A DNA stretch of 64,000 nt. Origin: DASQMT01 sp963827335. Lineage in GTDB: Bacteria > Actinomycetota > Thermoleophilia > Solirubrobacterales > Solirubrobacteraceae. The translations under genes and the position numbers were made by a program. The stretch covers positions 62,001 through 126,000 of the forward strand of contig CAWHAP010000023.1 in NCBI GenBank assembly GCA_963827335.1, in the 5' to 3' direction. Under the pieces are notes generated by a model, which was not told the origin of the DNA, made no database searches, and saw nothing but the letters and a program-made list of their open reading frames with translations. Positions 33,922 to 46,128 of this stretch are shown here, piece after piece. Each line of letters starts with the position of its first letter. Positions within the stretch are counted from its first letter, which is position 1.

Positions 33922-35325
33922 ATGGGAGACGCGGCAGCCACACCAGAGCTTCAGAAGGGCCTCAGGCAGCGCCACATGACGATGATCTCGCTGGGCGGGG
34001 TGATCGGCGCGGGCCTGTTCGTCGGCAGCGGGGCGGTGATGAACCAGACCGGGCCGTCGGCGATCCTGTCCTACCTCGCGGCGGGCCTGCTGGTCGTGCT
34101 CGTGATGCGGATGCTCGGCGAGATGGCCGTGGCCAACCCGCGGGTCGGCTCGTTCATGGAGTACGCCCGCGAGGCGATGGGGAACTGGGCCGGCTTCTCG
34201 GTCGGCTGGCTCTACTGGTACTTCTGGGCGATCGTGCTCGCGGTGGAGGCCGTCGCCGGCGCGGAGATCCTCCAGAACTGGCTGCCCGGGATCCCGATGT
34301 GGGTCATGAGCTTCGTGCTGATGAGCCTGCTGACGCTCACGAACCTGTGGTCGGTGCGCTCGTTCGGCGAGTTCGAGTTCTGGTTCGCCTCGATCAAGGT
34401 GGCCGCGATCATCGTGTTCATCGCGATCGGCGTGGGCTGGCTGCTCGGGATCGGCGGCGGCGACTCGCCCGGGCTCTCCAACCTGACCGCGCACGGCGGC
34501 TTCTTCCCCGAGGGCGGCGTGACCGTGCTGTCGGGGATCGTGGTGGTGATCTTCGCCTTCGTCGGTGCGGAGATCGTGACCATCGCCGCCGCGGAGTCCG
34601 ACGAGCCCGAGCGCGCGGTCGCGCGCGCGACCAACGCGGTCGTCTGGCGCGTGCTCGTCTTCTACGTGCTCGCCGTCGCGGTCGTCGTCGCGATCGTGCC
34701 CTGGAACAACACGGAGCTCGGCAACTCCCCGTTCATCGCCGCGCTCGAGACGATCGGGATCTCCGGCTCGGCCGACATCATGAACGCGATCGTCGTGACG
34801 GCCGTGCTGTCGTGCCTGAACTCGGGCATCTACACGGGCTCGCGCATGCTCTTCGCCCTCGCGCGCCGCGGCGACGCCCCGCAGGCGCTGCTCGAGACCA
34901 ACGCCCGCGGCGTGCCCGTCAAGGCGATCCTGCTCACGGTCTCGATCGGGTTCTTCTCGGTCATCCTCGCCGCGATCTGGCCCGAGTCCGTGTTCATCTG
35001 GCTCGTCAACTCGTCGGGCGCGGTGGCGCTGTTCTGCTACGTGCTGATCGCCTGCGCGCAGCTGCGCATGCGGCGCAGGCTCGAGCGCGAGGCGCCCGAT
35101 CGCCTGACGCTGAAGATGTGGGGCTTCCCGTGGCTGACCTACGCCAGCATCGCCGCCATGGTCGCGGTGATCCTCGCCATGGCGCTCGTCGACGAGGTCC
35201 GCGCCCAGCTCTGGTGGAGCCTCGGCTCGCTCGCCGTCGTGCTCCTCGCGGCGTGGCTGCACACGCGGCGGTCGGAGGCGCCGCAGCGGGCGCGCCCGGG
35301 GCAGACGGCGATGCCGCGCGCGTGA
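33922..35325 (+). CDS. Amino acid permease, APC superfamily (AAT group)
   Basis: A 467-residue, 12-helix transporter. The start ELQKGLRQRHMTMISLGGVI and GAGLFVGSGAVMNQTGPSAI form helix 1, with the GxG(L)F substrate motif of the amino acid/GABA permease group (GabP, ProY, AnsP). GEMAVANPRVGSFMEYAREA matches the conserved helix 3 region. It imports an amino acid with protons; which one is not determined. It is divergent from padR. ATG 33922 is chosen for the MGDAAATPELQKG start; TACCAG lies 7 nt before it. A family-1 repeat lies just past its stop. Confidence 0.92.
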   Translation: MGDAAATPELQKGLRQRHMTMISLGGVIGAGLFVGSGAVMNQTGPSAILSYLAAGLLVVLVMRMLGEMAVANPRVGSFMEYAREAMGNWAGFSVGWLYWYFWAIVLAVEAVAGAEILQNWLPGIPMWVMSFVLMSLLTLTNLWSVRSFGEFEFWFASIKVAAIIVFIAIGVGWLLGIGGGDSPGLSNLTAHGGFFPEGGVTVLSGIVVVIFAFVGAEIVTIAAAESDEPERAVARATNAVVWRVLVFYVLAVAVVVAIVPWNNTELGNSPFIAALETIGISGSADIMNAIVVTAVLSCLNSGIYTGSRMLFALARRGDAPQALLETNARGVPVKAILLTVSIGFFSVILAAIWPESVFIWLVNSSGAVALFCYVLIACAQLRMRRRLEREAPDRLTLKMWGFPWLTYASIAAMVAVILAMALVDEVRAQLWWSLGSLAVVLLAAWLHTRRSEAPQRARPGQTAMPRA

Positions 35326-35347
35326 GCAGCGGTCTGCCGCGTTGCGT

Positions 35348-35552
35348 GAGCGGCGGCCCCGGCGAACGTCAACGGCGGCATTGAGGGAGGCGGGTCCGGG
35401 GTTGGTGGCGAGCGATTGTCGGCTTGGGGGTCCATATGACACCCAAAGCGACAATCGCACGATTGGAACCGCTTCCACGCCCCGCGAACCGCCGTCAACC
35501 CCGGAACCCTTCCCCTCAATGCGGCCGTTGACGTTCGCCGGGGCCGCCGCTC
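35348..35552. repeat. Family-1 modular palindromic repeat, copy C
   Basis: The most regular copy: both ends have the GAGCGGCGGCCCCGG flavour, and the outer arms match over about 40 bp with one mismatch (CGAACGTCAACGGCGGCATT against its complement). Inside are module B (35412-35458: GCGATTGTCGGCTT...GCGACAATCGC around CCATATG) and module C TGGAACCGCTTCCA (35464-35477). It lies between the convergent permease and GH8 genes and could terminate both. Confidence 0.92.
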
Positions 35553-35571
35553 GCGCCTCACGGCAGACCGC

Positions 35572-36789
35572 CTACGCGCCGCCCGGGGACCACCAGTTCC
35601 CCGAAGCGACGAGCAGCGACTGCAGCCGGATCGAGTCGGGGTAGTAGCCGTCCGGCGGCGCGGCCGCCACGGCGCGCCACAGCCGGTCGCGCCACCGCGC
35701 CCCCGCCCGCCCGGAGTCGCTCATCGCGGCCACGAGGAACGGGGCGGTGAACGCCATCGAGCCGTACCGCACGAGGGGCTTGCCGCCCAGCGTGTAGCCG
35801 GCCCTGATACGTCCGGGGCGCCCGTCCGTCCGCCGGCGCGCCCAGCGGCTCAGCTTCGCCGCCGCCGCGCGCGACCGCGCGTCGCCGGTCAGCGCAGCGT
35901 CGGTCCCGATCCGCCACGGCGTGCGGCACGCGTTCCAGGAGAACCGGCCGTCGTCGCGGCTCTCCAGGAACCCCGGCCCGGCGGGCCGGGGCCGGCCGTC
36001 GGTGCGGACGAAGTCGGGCAGCAGCCCGGTCCGGCCGGGGAGCCGCCGGATCAGCCGCAGGTGCGCTGCGCGCACCGCGTCCCAGCGCGGCTCGCCGGTG
36101 ACCGCGGCGAACGCGGAGAAGTGCTGCGGCATCCAGTCCGACGGGCGGGTCGCGTGCCAGTGGCGCGGGTCGTCGCTCGCGGTCCAGTCGCCGAGCGTGG
36201 TCAGGTTCGTCGCGGGATGCACGTCCTCGGCGAGGATCCCCGCGAGCATGCGCCGCGCGGCGCCGAGGTAGTCGATCGCGCCGGCCGAGCCCCACTGCGC
36301 GTGGGCGAGAAGGAGGCCGTAGGCGGCGTCGAGGTCGCCGTCGGTGGCCGAGTCGCCGCCTTGCACGTCGCGGCAGTCCGCGTCCTGCGCCCAGGCGAGC
36401 AGGCGCTCGTCGCCGCTGCTCGGGTGGGCGAGCGCGTAGCGCGCCAGGCCGTCGAACCGCTCGTGCGCCGCCGGGTCGTGCCCGGCCATCAGCGCCACGA
36501 TCACCATGCCGTAGCCCTGGCCCTCGGACACCGTGTGCGCGGGCGCCTCCGGCCCGGCGTCCACGCGCCACTGCCCGGGGGTGCACGCCGGCTCCAGGTA
36601 GCGGCGCGCCCACTCGTCGTAGGCGGCCGCCGTCACGCGGTCGCGCTCGGCCGCAGGCACGCGCGGCTGGAGGGTCCCTCCCGCGAGCGCCACGGCGTGG
36701 CTCCCGAAGGGCCGCGCCGGCGCCTGGGCCGCCGCCGTGGCGGGCGCGGCGAGCGCGATGAGCAGGCACAGGAGAGCGGCGGCGGGCAC
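35572..36789 (-). CDS. Glycoside hydrolase family 8 endoglucanase, secreted
   Basis: A 405-residue protein with a signal peptide (MPAAALLCLLIALAAPATAA). GH8 marks are clear: TVSEGQGYGMVIVALMAG contains the catalytic acid Glu of the SEGQxYGM motif, and DSATDGDLDAAYGLLLA the second acidic site. KPLVRYGSMAFTAPFLVAAM and a WWSPG end also fit. GH8 enzymes cut beta-1,4-glucans, chitosan or bacterial cellulose (BcsZ). No cellulose synthase gene is nearby, so use on external polymer is as likely as a biosynthetic role. The start is a GTG at 36789 that gives a proper signal peptide. Confidence 0.9.
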   Translation of the reverse strand: MPAAALLCLLIALAAPATAAAQAPARPFGSHAVALAGGTLQPRVPAAERDRVTAAAYDEWARRYLEPACTPGQWRVDAGPEAPAHTVSEGQGYGMVIVALMAGHDPAAHERFDGLARYALAHPSSGDERLLAWAQDADCRDVQGGDSATDGDLDAAYGLLLAHAQWGSAGAIDYLGAARRMLAGILAEDVHPATNLTTLGDWTASDDPRHWHATRPSDWMPQHFSAFAAVTGEPRWDAVRAAHLRLIRRLPGRTGLLPDFVRTDGRPRPAGPGFLESRDDGRFSWNACRTPWRIGTDAALTGDARSRAAAAKLSRWARRRTDGRPGRIRAGYTLGGKPLVRYGSMAFTAPFLVAAMSDSGRAGARWRDRLWRAVAAAPPDGYYPDSIRLQSLLVASGNWWSPGGA

Positions 36790-36945
36790 GCCGGCCGATC
36801 ATGACGCAGGCGCGCTCCGCACGGGCGATTTCGCGCCGCCGGGAATGCCCTGCCCGCAGGCCCGTCCCGTGATCACAGGGCTGGCCCCGGTCAGCGACCG
36901 GTCTTCGCTAGTTTCACGATCACGCAATCGATGCAGAGGAGCCGC

Positions 36946-38966
<2,021 letters not shown>

Positions 38967-38970
<4 letters not shown>

Positions 38971-41663
38971 GCATCGCCCCCGAGGTCAACGAGCGGCTCG
39001 CGGCGGTGACCGCCGCGGGGACCAGCGTCTGGCTGGACCAGATGCGCCGGAGCATGATCGAGAGCGGCGAGCTGGCCCGCATGGTCGTGGAGGACAGCCT
39101 GCGCGGCGTGACCTCGAACCCGGCGATCTTCGAGAAGGCGATCCTCGGCTCTCCCGACTACGACGCCGACCTGCAGGAGGGCGCGCGCGAGGGGCTCTCC
39201 GCGCGTGAGATCTACCGCAGGATGGCCGTGCGCGACGTGCAACTGGCAGCTGATGTGCTCCGCGGCGTCTACGACGAGTCGGACGGCGCGGACGGCTACG
39301 TCTCGCTCGAGGTCGCGCCGCGCCTGGCGCACGACACCGAAGGGACGCTCGAGCAGGGGCGCATGTACTGGGACCTCGTCGACCGGCCGAACCTGATGAT
39401 CAAGATCCCCGCCACGCCCGAGGGGATCCCCGCGATCGAGACCGCCCTGTACGAGGGCATGAACGTCAACGTCACCCTGCTCTTCGGCGTCGCCGCCTAC
39501 GAGGAGGTGATGCGCGCGTTCATCCGCGCGATGGCGCGCCGCCACGCGGAAGGGCTGCCGCTCGACCGTCACTCCGTGGCCTCCTTCTTCGTCTCGCGCG
39601 TCGACTCCGAGGTGGACAAGCGGCTCGCGGCGTTGGGCAACACCGAGCTGCAGGGCCGTGCCGGGCTCGCCAACGCCCGCAGCGCCTACCAGGCGTTCAA
39701 GCGCGTCTTCGGCGGCGACGAGTTCGCCGAGCTGCGCGCGGCCGGCTGCCCCGTCCAGCGCCCGCTGTGGGCCTCGACCGGCGTCAAGAACCCGGCCTAC
39801 CCCGAGACGATGTACGTGTACGGGCTCGTCGGTCCCGACACCGTCAACACGGTGCCGCTGCCGACGCTGCAGGCCGCCGAGGGCGAGGGCGAGGTGACCG
39901 GCGCGACGGTCGACCTCGATCCCACGCCGGACCTGCGGGCGCTGGAAGCCGCCGGCGTGAACCTGCACGACGTGACGGACCAGCTGCTGCGCGAGGGCAT
40001 CGACGCCTTCATGGTCCCGATGGCCAAGCTGCTCGCCGGCGTCGAGGCCAAGCGCGAGGCGATCGTCACCGACCGGCCGGCGTCGTTCGAGGCCGACCTG
40101 CCGCCCGAGCTCGAGCAGCCCGTCGCCGAGCGCCTGCGCAAGGCCCGCGACGAGGACGTCGTGCGCCGGATCTGGCGCCGCGACGGAACGCTGTGGGCGC
40201 CGGCGGGCACGCCCGAGCTGGAGGACCGCCTCGGCTGGCTGACGATCCCGGGCAAGGTCCTCGAGGACCTCGGCGCGGTCCGCCACCTGGTGACGGCCGC
40301 GCGCGCGGACGGCATGACCGACGTCGTGCTGCTCGGCATGGGCGGCTCGAGCCTCGCGCCCGAGGTGTTCCGGCGGTCGAGCCCGCCCGCCGCGGGCGCG
40401 CTCACGCTGCACGTGCTCGACTCCACCGAGCCGATCCAGGTGCGCCGCACCGCCGAGGCGATCGATGTCGCCACCACGCTCTTCGTCGTCTCCTCGAAGT
40501 CCGGCGGGACGATCGAGCCGAACGCGCTGCTCGCGTACTTCCGCGACCTGCAGCCCGACCCGGCCCACTTCGTCGCGATCACCGACCCGGGCACGTCGAT
40601 GTTCCAGCTGGCGACCGACGCGGGCTTCCGCCACGTGTTCGTGTCCGACCCCGAGATCGGCGGCCGCTACTCCGCGCTCTCCCCGTTCGGGATCGTGCCG
40701 GCCGCGCTCGCGGGCGTCGACGTCCGGGCCGTGCTCGAGGGCGCGCTGGTGGCGGCCGAGAACTGCGAGCTGGCGGAGGGCAACTCGGGCCTCTGGCTCG
40801 GCGCCGCGCTCGGCGAGCTCGCCCTGCGGGGGCGCGACAAGCTGACCTTCGTGGTCGACCCGCCGCTCGGCTCGTTCGGCCTCTGGGCGGAGCAGCTCGT
40901 GGCCGAGTCCACGGGCAAGCAGGGCCGCGGCATCCTGCCGATCGCGGACGAGCCGCCGGCCGACGCGGCGGCCTACGGGAGCGACCGCGTGTTCCTGCAC
41001 CTGCGCGACGCGGACGCGCCCGACCCGCGCCACGCCGAGGCGATCAAGGCGCTCGCGGCCGCCGGGCATCCGACGATCACGCTCACGGCATCGGGGGTGA
41101 ACGACCTGGGCCGGGTGTTCTTCTACGCCGAGTTCGCCACCGCCGTGGCCGGCTGGGCGCTCGGGATCAACCCGTTCGACCAGCCCGACGTCCAGGAGGC
41201 GAAGGACAACACGGCCAGGGTGCTCGAGGAGGGCGTGCCCCAGGACCTCGAGGACGGCTCGCTGTCCGCGGTGCTCGACGGCCTGGCGCCGCCGGCGTAC
41301 GTCGCGATCCTGGGCTACCTGCCCTACGACGACGCGGTCGACCGGGCGGTCGCCGGGCTGCGCAGGACGCTGATCGAGCGCGCGGGGGTGGCGACCACGT
41401 GGGGCTACGGGCCGCGCTACCTGCACTCCACCGGGCAGTTCCACAAGGGCGGCCCGCCGACCGGCCGCTTCGTCGAGCTCGTCCACGACGCGAGCGACGA
41501 CCTCCCGGTGCCCGGCCGGCCCTACTCGTTCCGCACGCTGATCGACGCCCAGGCGGCGGGCGACCTGCAGACCCTGCGCTCGCACGACCGGCCGGCGGTG
41601 CGCGTGCGCCTCCCCGTCGGCGACGTCGCGGGCGCCATCACCCGACTCCAGGAAGAGCTCTGA
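38967..41663 (+). CDS. Bifunctional transaldolase / glucose-6-phosphate isomerase
   Basis: An 898-residue fusion. Residues 1-365 are transaldolase (TSNPAIFEKAILGSPDYD; Schiff-base Lys in LMIKIPATPEG; VPLPTLQAAEG). From about 380 onward is phosphoglucose isomerase: LLGMGGSSLAPEVF, VVSSKSGGTIEPNALLAYF, ITDPGTSMFQL and GINPFDQPDVQEAKDN, with the final HKGGPPTGRF. It joins the three-carbon transfer of the non-oxidative branch to fructose-6-P/glucose-6-P interconversion, so one polypeptide recycles carbon back to the Zwf substrate. Such tal-pgi fusions are known in some actinobacteria and other phyla. Translationally coupled to tkt; gnd follows after one base. Confidence 0.95.
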
Positions 41664-41664
41664 C

Positions 41665-42579
41665 ATGCAACTCGGCTTCATCGGCCTCGGCAAGATGGGC
41701 GGCAACATGGTCCATCGCATCCACCGCGACTCGGACCATCAGGTCGTCGCCTTCGACTACAACGAGGAGGCCGTCAGCGCCGCGGAGGGCTTCGGGGCGA
41801 CCGGCGTCCACTCGCTCGAGGACCTCGTGTCGGGGCTCGAGCAGCCGCGCACGATCTGGCTGATGGTCCCCTCGGGTGATCCCACGGAGCAGACGATCCA
41901 GACGCTGGCCCCGCTGCTCGACGCGGGCGACACGATCGTCGACGGCGGCAACACGAAGTGGCACGACGACGTGCGCCGCGCGGGCGAGCTCGACATCCAG
42001 GGGATCCACTACGTCGACGTCGGCACGTCCGGCGGCGTCTGGGGCCTCGACGTCGGCTACTGCATGATGGTCGGCGGCCACCGGCAGTCGGTCGAGCGGC
42101 TCGGCCCGGTCCTCGACGTGCTCGCGCCGCCGGACGGCTGGCGCCACTTCGGCGACGCCGGCGCCGGGCACTTCGTGAAGATGGTCCACAACGGCGTGGA
42201 GTACGGGATCATGCAGGCCTACGCCGAGGGCTTCGAGCTGATGTACAAGTCGAAGTTCCCGATCGAGCTCAGGGAGGTCTCTGGGCTCTGGATGCGCGGG
42301 TCGGTCGTGCGCTCCTGGCTGCTCGAGCTCGCGGAGCGCGCGTTCGAGAGCGAGGGCAACGACCTCGAGGCGATCAAGGGCCACGTGTCCGACTCCGGCG
42401 AGGGGCGCTGGGCGATCGCCGACGGGATCGACTTCGACGTGCCGACGCCGGTGATGGCGGCCTCGCTCTACGCGCGCTTCTACTCGCGCGGCGAGGGCGA
42501 CTACACGCACAAGGTGCTCGCCGCCCTGCGCGGGCAGTTCGGCGGCCACGCGGTCGAGCGCACCGCGGGCGGAGGCTGA
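41665..42579 (+). CDS. gnd: 6-phosphogluconate dehydrogenase, short (GntZ-like, decarboxylating)
   Basis: A 304-residue enzyme converting 6-phosphogluconate to ribulose-5-phosphate and CO2. GFIGLGKMGGNM is the dinucleotide fold, VDVGTSGGVWGLDVG the substrate loop and HFVKMVHNGVEYG carries the catalytic Lys and Asn. The length of about 300 residues fits the short form rather than the 470-residue Gnd of E. coli. Short forms are often NAD-dependent; cofactor choice is inferred. The start lies one base after the tal-pgi stop. Confidence 0.94.
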   Translation: MQLGFIGLGKMGGNMVHRIHRDSDHQVVAFDYNEEAVSAAEGFGATGVHSLEDLVSGLEQPRTIWLMVPSGDPTEQTIQTLAPLLDAGDTIVDGGNTKWHDDVRRAGELDIQGIHYVDVGTSGGVWGLDVGYCMMVGGHRQSVERLGPVLDVLAPPDGWRHFGDAGAGHFVKMVHNGVEYGIMQAYAEGFELMYKSKFPIELREVSGLWMRGSVVRSWLLELAERAFESEGNDLEAIKGHVSDSGEGRWAIADGIDFDVPTPVMAASLYARFYSRGEGDYTHKVLAALRGQFGGHAVERTAGGG

Positions 42580-42583
42580 GCCG

Positions 42584-44119
42584 ATGGCGGTCGGAACCGA
42601 GCGTGCGGGCGGCACCCTGGAGAACCCGCTCGTCGAGGGGCTGGAGCGCCTGCCGGTCCCGCCGACGACGCTCGTCATCTTCGGCGCCACCGGCGACCTG
42701 GCGCACCGCAAGCTGCTGCCGGCGCTCTACAACCTCGCCCACGAGGGGGCGCTGCCGGAGCGCTTCAACCTGGTCGGCGTCGCGCGGCGCGACAAGGAGC
42801 ACTCCGACTTCCGCGGCGAGTGCCGCGAGTCGATCTGCACGTACTCGCGCCGCACGCCCAACGACGAGGTGCTCGACAGCCTGCTCGAGCACGTCTCCTA
42901 CATCGCGTCGACCTTCGACGACCCGAAGGGCTACGAGCGGCTGGCGAAGAAGCTCGACAAGCTCGACGACGCGGCGGGCCAGCCGCTGAACCGCGACTAC
43001 TACCTCTCGACCGCGCCCGAGTTCTTCCCGGTCATCGTCGAGCACCTCAAGGTCGCGGGGCTGCACCGGCACGAGAAGGCCGACGTGCGGTGCATCATCG
43101 AGAAGCCGTTCGGCACCGACCTCGCGTCGGCGCGCGACCTGCAGCAGGTCGTCTCGAGCGTGTTCCGCGAGCCGCAGGTCTTCCGCATCGACCACTACCT
43201 GGGCAAGGAGACGGTCCAGAACGTCATGGCGTTCCGCTTCGCCAACATGATGTTCGAGCCGATCTGGAACCGGAACTACATCGACCACATCCAGATCACC
43301 GCGTCCGAGGACATCGGGATCGGGACCCGTGCCGGCTATTACGACCAGGCGGGCGCGCTGCGCGACCTCGTGCAGAACCACATGCTCCAGCTCGTCGCGC
43401 TGACCTGCATGGAGCCGCCGGCGTCGTTCGAGGCCGACAAGGTGCGCGACGAGAAGGTGAAGGTGCTGACGGCGATCACGCCGCCGGACCCGGACGACAC
43501 GGTGCGCGCGCAGTACACCGCCGGCACGTCGGGCGGCGAGGAGGCGGCGGGCTACCTCGACGAGGACGGCGTGCCCGGCGACTCGCACACCGAGACCTAC
43601 GCCGCGCTCAAGCTCGAGGTCCACAACTGGCGCTGGGCCGGCGTGCCGATCTTCCTGCGCACGGGCAAGCGGCTCGCGCGCAAGGTGACCGAGATCGCGG
43701 TGCAGCTCAAGCCGGTGCCGCACCTCGCGTTCCAGACGCAGGGCTCCGTCGGCGTGCAGCCGAACCAGCTCATCCTCACCGTGCAGCCGAACGAGGGCGT
43801 CTCGCTCTCGCTCGGGGCGAAGATCCCCGGCTCGCGCATGCGGATCCGGCCGGTGAACATGGAGTTCCTCTACGGCAGCGCGTTCATGTCGCAGTCGCCC
43901 GAGGCCTACGAGCGGCTGATCCTGGACGCGATGCGCGGCGACGCCACGCTGTTCACCCGCAACGACGAGGTCGACGCGCAGTGGACGATCATCGACCCCG
44001 TCCTCGAGCGCTGGCACAAGACCGACGGCGACGGCCCGCTGCCGACGTACGGGTCCGGCACGGCCGGCCCGTCCGAGGCCGACGCGCTGCTCGGCGACCG
44101 CGAGTGGCGCAAGCTGTGA
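42584..44119 (+). CDS. zwf: Glucose-6-phosphate 1-dehydrogenase
   Basis: A 511-residue enzyme making 6-phosphoglucono-lactone and NAD(P)H, the entry step of the oxidative branch. IFGATGDLAHRKLLPALYNL is the nucleotide site and RIDHYLGKETVQN holds the active-site His and Lys. The length and the KGYERLAKKLDKLDD region are normal for the family. It starts 4 bp after gnd. It ends immediately before a family-2 hairpin element that separates it from opcA, whose product assembles or activates G6PDH. Confidence 0.96.
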   Translation: MAVGTERAGGTLENPLVEGLERLPVPPTTLVIFGATGDLAHRKLLPALYNLAHEGALPERFNLVGVARRDKEHSDFRGECRESICTYSRRTPNDEVLDSLLEHVSYIASTFDDPKGYERLAKKLDKLDDAAGQPLNRDYYLSTAPEFFPVIVEHLKVAGLHRHEKADVRCIIEKPFGTDLASARDLQQVVSSVFREPQVFRIDHYLGKETVQNVMAFRFANMMFEPIWNRNYIDHIQITASEDIGIGTRAGYYDQAGALRDLVQNHMLQLVALTCMEPPASFEADKVRDEKVKVLTAITPPDPDDTVRAQYTAGTSGGEEAAGYLDEDGVPGDSHTETYAALKLEVHNWRWAGVPIFLRTGKRLARKVTEIAVQLKPVPHLAFQTQGSVGVQPNQLILTVQPNEGVSLSLGAKIPGSRMRIRPVNMEFLYGSAFMSQSPEAYERLILDAMRGDATLFTRNDEVDAQWTIIDPVLERWHKTDGDGPLPTYGSGTAGPSEADALLGDREWRKL

Positions 44120-44121
44120 GT

Positions 44122-44284
44122 GTGGCCCCCCTCGCACCGTCGGACGTGAGATGGCGGGACGCCGATCACCGCCAGGCGGCGTCCTCGGTCGGGCCCGTGG
44201 CTCTGCCACTGTTCCCTCCCTGCGTCCTTGCCTGGCGGCGCCGGCGCCCCACCCTCTCACGTCCGACGGCACGAGGAGGACCAC
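44122..44284. other. Family-2 structured element 1 (zwf-opcA spacer)
   Basis: A single long hairpin spans the gap. GTGG (44122) pairs with CCAC (44284), and CACCGTCGGACGTGAGA pairs with TCTCACGTCCGACGG. The first 30 positions give 26 Watson-Crick pairs, and all 4 mismatches are C-A. Further in, GACGCCG faces CGGCGCC, and the CAGGCGGCGTCCTCG and CTGCGTCCTTGCCTG segments flank a GTGGC/GCCAC tip (minus-strand order). The element ends just before the opcA start and its GAGGAGG. C-A on the plus strand is G-U on the minus strand, so any functional RNA is more likely read from the minus strand. Confidence 0.7.
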
Positions 44285-44285
44285 A

Positions 44286-45341
44286 GTGAGCGAGGACGTC
44301 TGGCACGCGCGGGACACGACGCCGAGCGCGATCGAGGCGGCGCTGCGCGAGCTGCTCGGCCGGCGCTACCAGGAGGACCGCACGTTCGTCCCCGCGCGCG
44401 TGATGAACCTCGTGGTGATCGTCGACCGCAGCTACCGCGGCGAGGTCGAGAACCGGCTCGCCCGCGTCGGCCGCTACCACCCGTCGCGGCTCGTCATCGC
44501 CGCCGTCGAGCAGGGCCGCACCCAGCTCGACGCGTGGGCGACGGTGGCCGCGGACGACGCCGTCCACAAGCCCGGCCACATCGCGGTGGGACGCGAGCGC
44601 GTCGAGGTCGACGTCGGTCCGCAGCACGTGGAGGTGCTGGACACGATCGTCGACCCGCTGCTCGTCTCCGACCTCGCCACGATGGTCTGGGCGCCGCACG
44701 GCCATCACGCCGCGGTCGAGTCCCTCCGCCGGCTGGCCAACATCGTGCTCGTCGACACCCAGGACGATCCCGAGGTGCCGGCCGCGTTCGAGCGCGTGCA
44801 CGACCTGACGCACTCGGCCTACGTCGTCGACCTCGCGTGGCTGCGCTCGACGCCGTGGCGCGAGCGCGTGGCGGCGATGTTCGACCCGCCGGCGATGCGC
44901 CGCTGCCTCGGCGCGATCGAGAAGGTCACCGTGCGCCACCAGCGCGACTCGACCGCCGCCGGCGTGCTGTTCTGCGGCTGGCTCGCGTCGCGGCTCGGCT
45001 GGCGGCCCGAGGCGCTCGGCCACCGCGGCGAGGCGCTGACCGGCCACTGCCGCGCGCGCCGCGGCGAGGTGGCGCTCGAGCTGCGGCCCGAGGAGATGGG
45101 CTCGCCCGGGCTGGGCGGCGTGACGATCGAGATCGCCTCGGGCGAGTCCGTGTCGCTCGACCGCGGCCCGGGCGGGCTGCGCGCCGCGCGGCGCGCGCGC
45201 GACGGCAGCGAGCAGGCGTGGACGGTGCTCGGCGCCTCGCGCGGCGAGTCGGGGATCCTCGGCGAGGGCGTGCGCCAGGCGCTCCTGCGCGACCCCACGT
45301 ACAAGCCCGCGCTGGAAGCTGGCAGGATGCTGGTCGCGTGA
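44286..45341 (+). CDS. opcA: G6PDH assembly/activator protein OpcA
   Basis: A 351-residue protein starting at GTG 44286 with GAGGAGG 6 nt upstream. It matches OpcA throughout (ARDTTPSAIEAALRELLGRR, RVMNLVVIVDRSYRGEVENR, SRLVIAAVEQGRTQLDAWAT). OpcA is required for G6PDH oligomer assembly or activity in cyanobacteria and actinobacteria, and often responds to thioredoxin in cyanobacteria. The longer open frame upstream runs through the family-2 hairpin and is rejected. It follows zwf, as expected. A FCGW Cys is present; regulation by redox is not shown here. Confidence 0.92.
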   Translation: MSEDVWHARDTTPSAIEAALRELLGRRYQEDRTFVPARVMNLVVIVDRSYRGEVENRLARVGRYHPSRLVIAAVEQGRTQLDAWATVAADDAVHKPGHIAVGRERVEVDVGPQHVEVLDTIVDPLLVSDLATMVWAPHGHHAAVESLRRLANIVLVDTQDDPEVPAAFERVHDLTHSAYVVDLAWLRSTPWRERVAAMFDPPAMRRCLGAIEKVTVRHQRDSTAAGVLFCGWLASRLGWRPEALGHRGEALTGHCRARRGEVALELRPEEMGSPGLGGVTIEIASGESVSLDRGPGGLRAARRARDGSEQAWTVLGASRGESGILGEGVRQALLRDPTYKPALEAGRMLVA

Positions 45342-45369
45342 GGCGGGGGAGCCCCTCCTCGATTCGCTG

Positions 45370-46128
45370 ATGATCGAGATCCGCATCGTCCAAGACCCGG
45401 CGGCCGAGGTCGCCGACCTGCTCGTCGACATCGCCTGCGCCGGCGGCCACGTCGCGCTGGCGGGCGGCTCGACGCCGCGGCGCACGTACGAGCTCGCCGC
45501 GGCGGGCGACGCCGACCTGAGCGCCGCGACGATGTGGCTCGGGGACGAGCGGCTGGTCCCGCCCGAGGACGAGCGGTCGAACGCGCGGCTCGTGCGCGAG
45601 TCGCTGATCGACCGGCTGCCCGAGGAGCGCCGGCCGCGGTTCATGGAGGTCGAGACCGCCCTGGGCCCGGACGCCGCCGCGGCGGCGTACGAGTCGCTCC
45701 TGCGCGAGACCGTCGGCAACCACCCGCGGCTCGATCTCGTGCTGCTCGGGCTCGGCCCGGACGCGCACACGGCGTCGCTGTTCCCCGGCAAGCCGGCGCT
45801 GCAGGAGAACCATCGCCTCGTCGCCGGCGTGCCCGAGCCGGGGATGGAGCCCCGCGTGCCCCGCGTGACGCTGACCTTCCCGGTGCTCAACCACGCGCGC
45901 GAGGTCGTGTTCCTCGTCTCCGGTGCGGACAAGGCGCCCGCCGTCCGGCGCGCGTTCGGCAGCGAGCCGGACGAGTCGGCGCCGGCCGCGCACGTGCGCC
46001 CCGGGGCCGGCACGCTCCTGGTCGTGCTCGACGAGGCCGCGGCCGCGGACCTCGACAGCGACGCGGTCACGCGCGCGCGGCGGAGTTCCGGCGGCAGGCT
46101 CCGGCCCAGCGCGGGCGAGGCGGGATGA
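45370..46128 (+). CDS. pgl: 6-phosphogluconolactonase
   Basis: A 252-residue DevB/SOL-type lactonase hydrolysing 6-phosphogluconolactone. VALAGGSTPRRTYEL binds phosphate, MWLGDERLVPPEDERSNARL is the family fingerprint, and LLGLGPDAHTASLFPG the active-site segment with His. ATG 45370 begins 28 bp after opcA, and AGGCGGGGG upstream may serve as a weak ribosome site. The stop overlaps the kinase start (ATGA). Confidence 0.94.
   Translation: MIEIRIVQDPAAEVADLLVDIACAGGHVALAGGSTPRRTYELAAAGDADLSAATMWLGDERLVPPEDERSNARLVRESLIDRLPEERRPRFMEVETALGPDAAAAAYESLLRETVGNHPRLDLVLLGLGPDAHTASLFPGKPALQENHRLVAGVPEPGMEPRVPRVTLTFPVLNHAREVVFLVSGADKAPAVRRAFGSEPDESAPAAHVRPGAGTLLVVLDEAAAADLDSDAVTRARRSSGGRLRPSAGEAG

Noticed and set aside
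44150..44285. Short peptides encoded in the family-2 elements (shared CVLA-RRRR in shadows)
   Set aside because: The similarity follows from DNA-level conservation; frames are not kept intact through the stems and there is no ribosome site inside.
44286..45341. Longer OpcA starting at 44151
   Set aside because: The extension would be translated from the family-2 hairpin and lacks OpcA similarity, while GTG 44286 has a strong GAGGAGG ribosome site.
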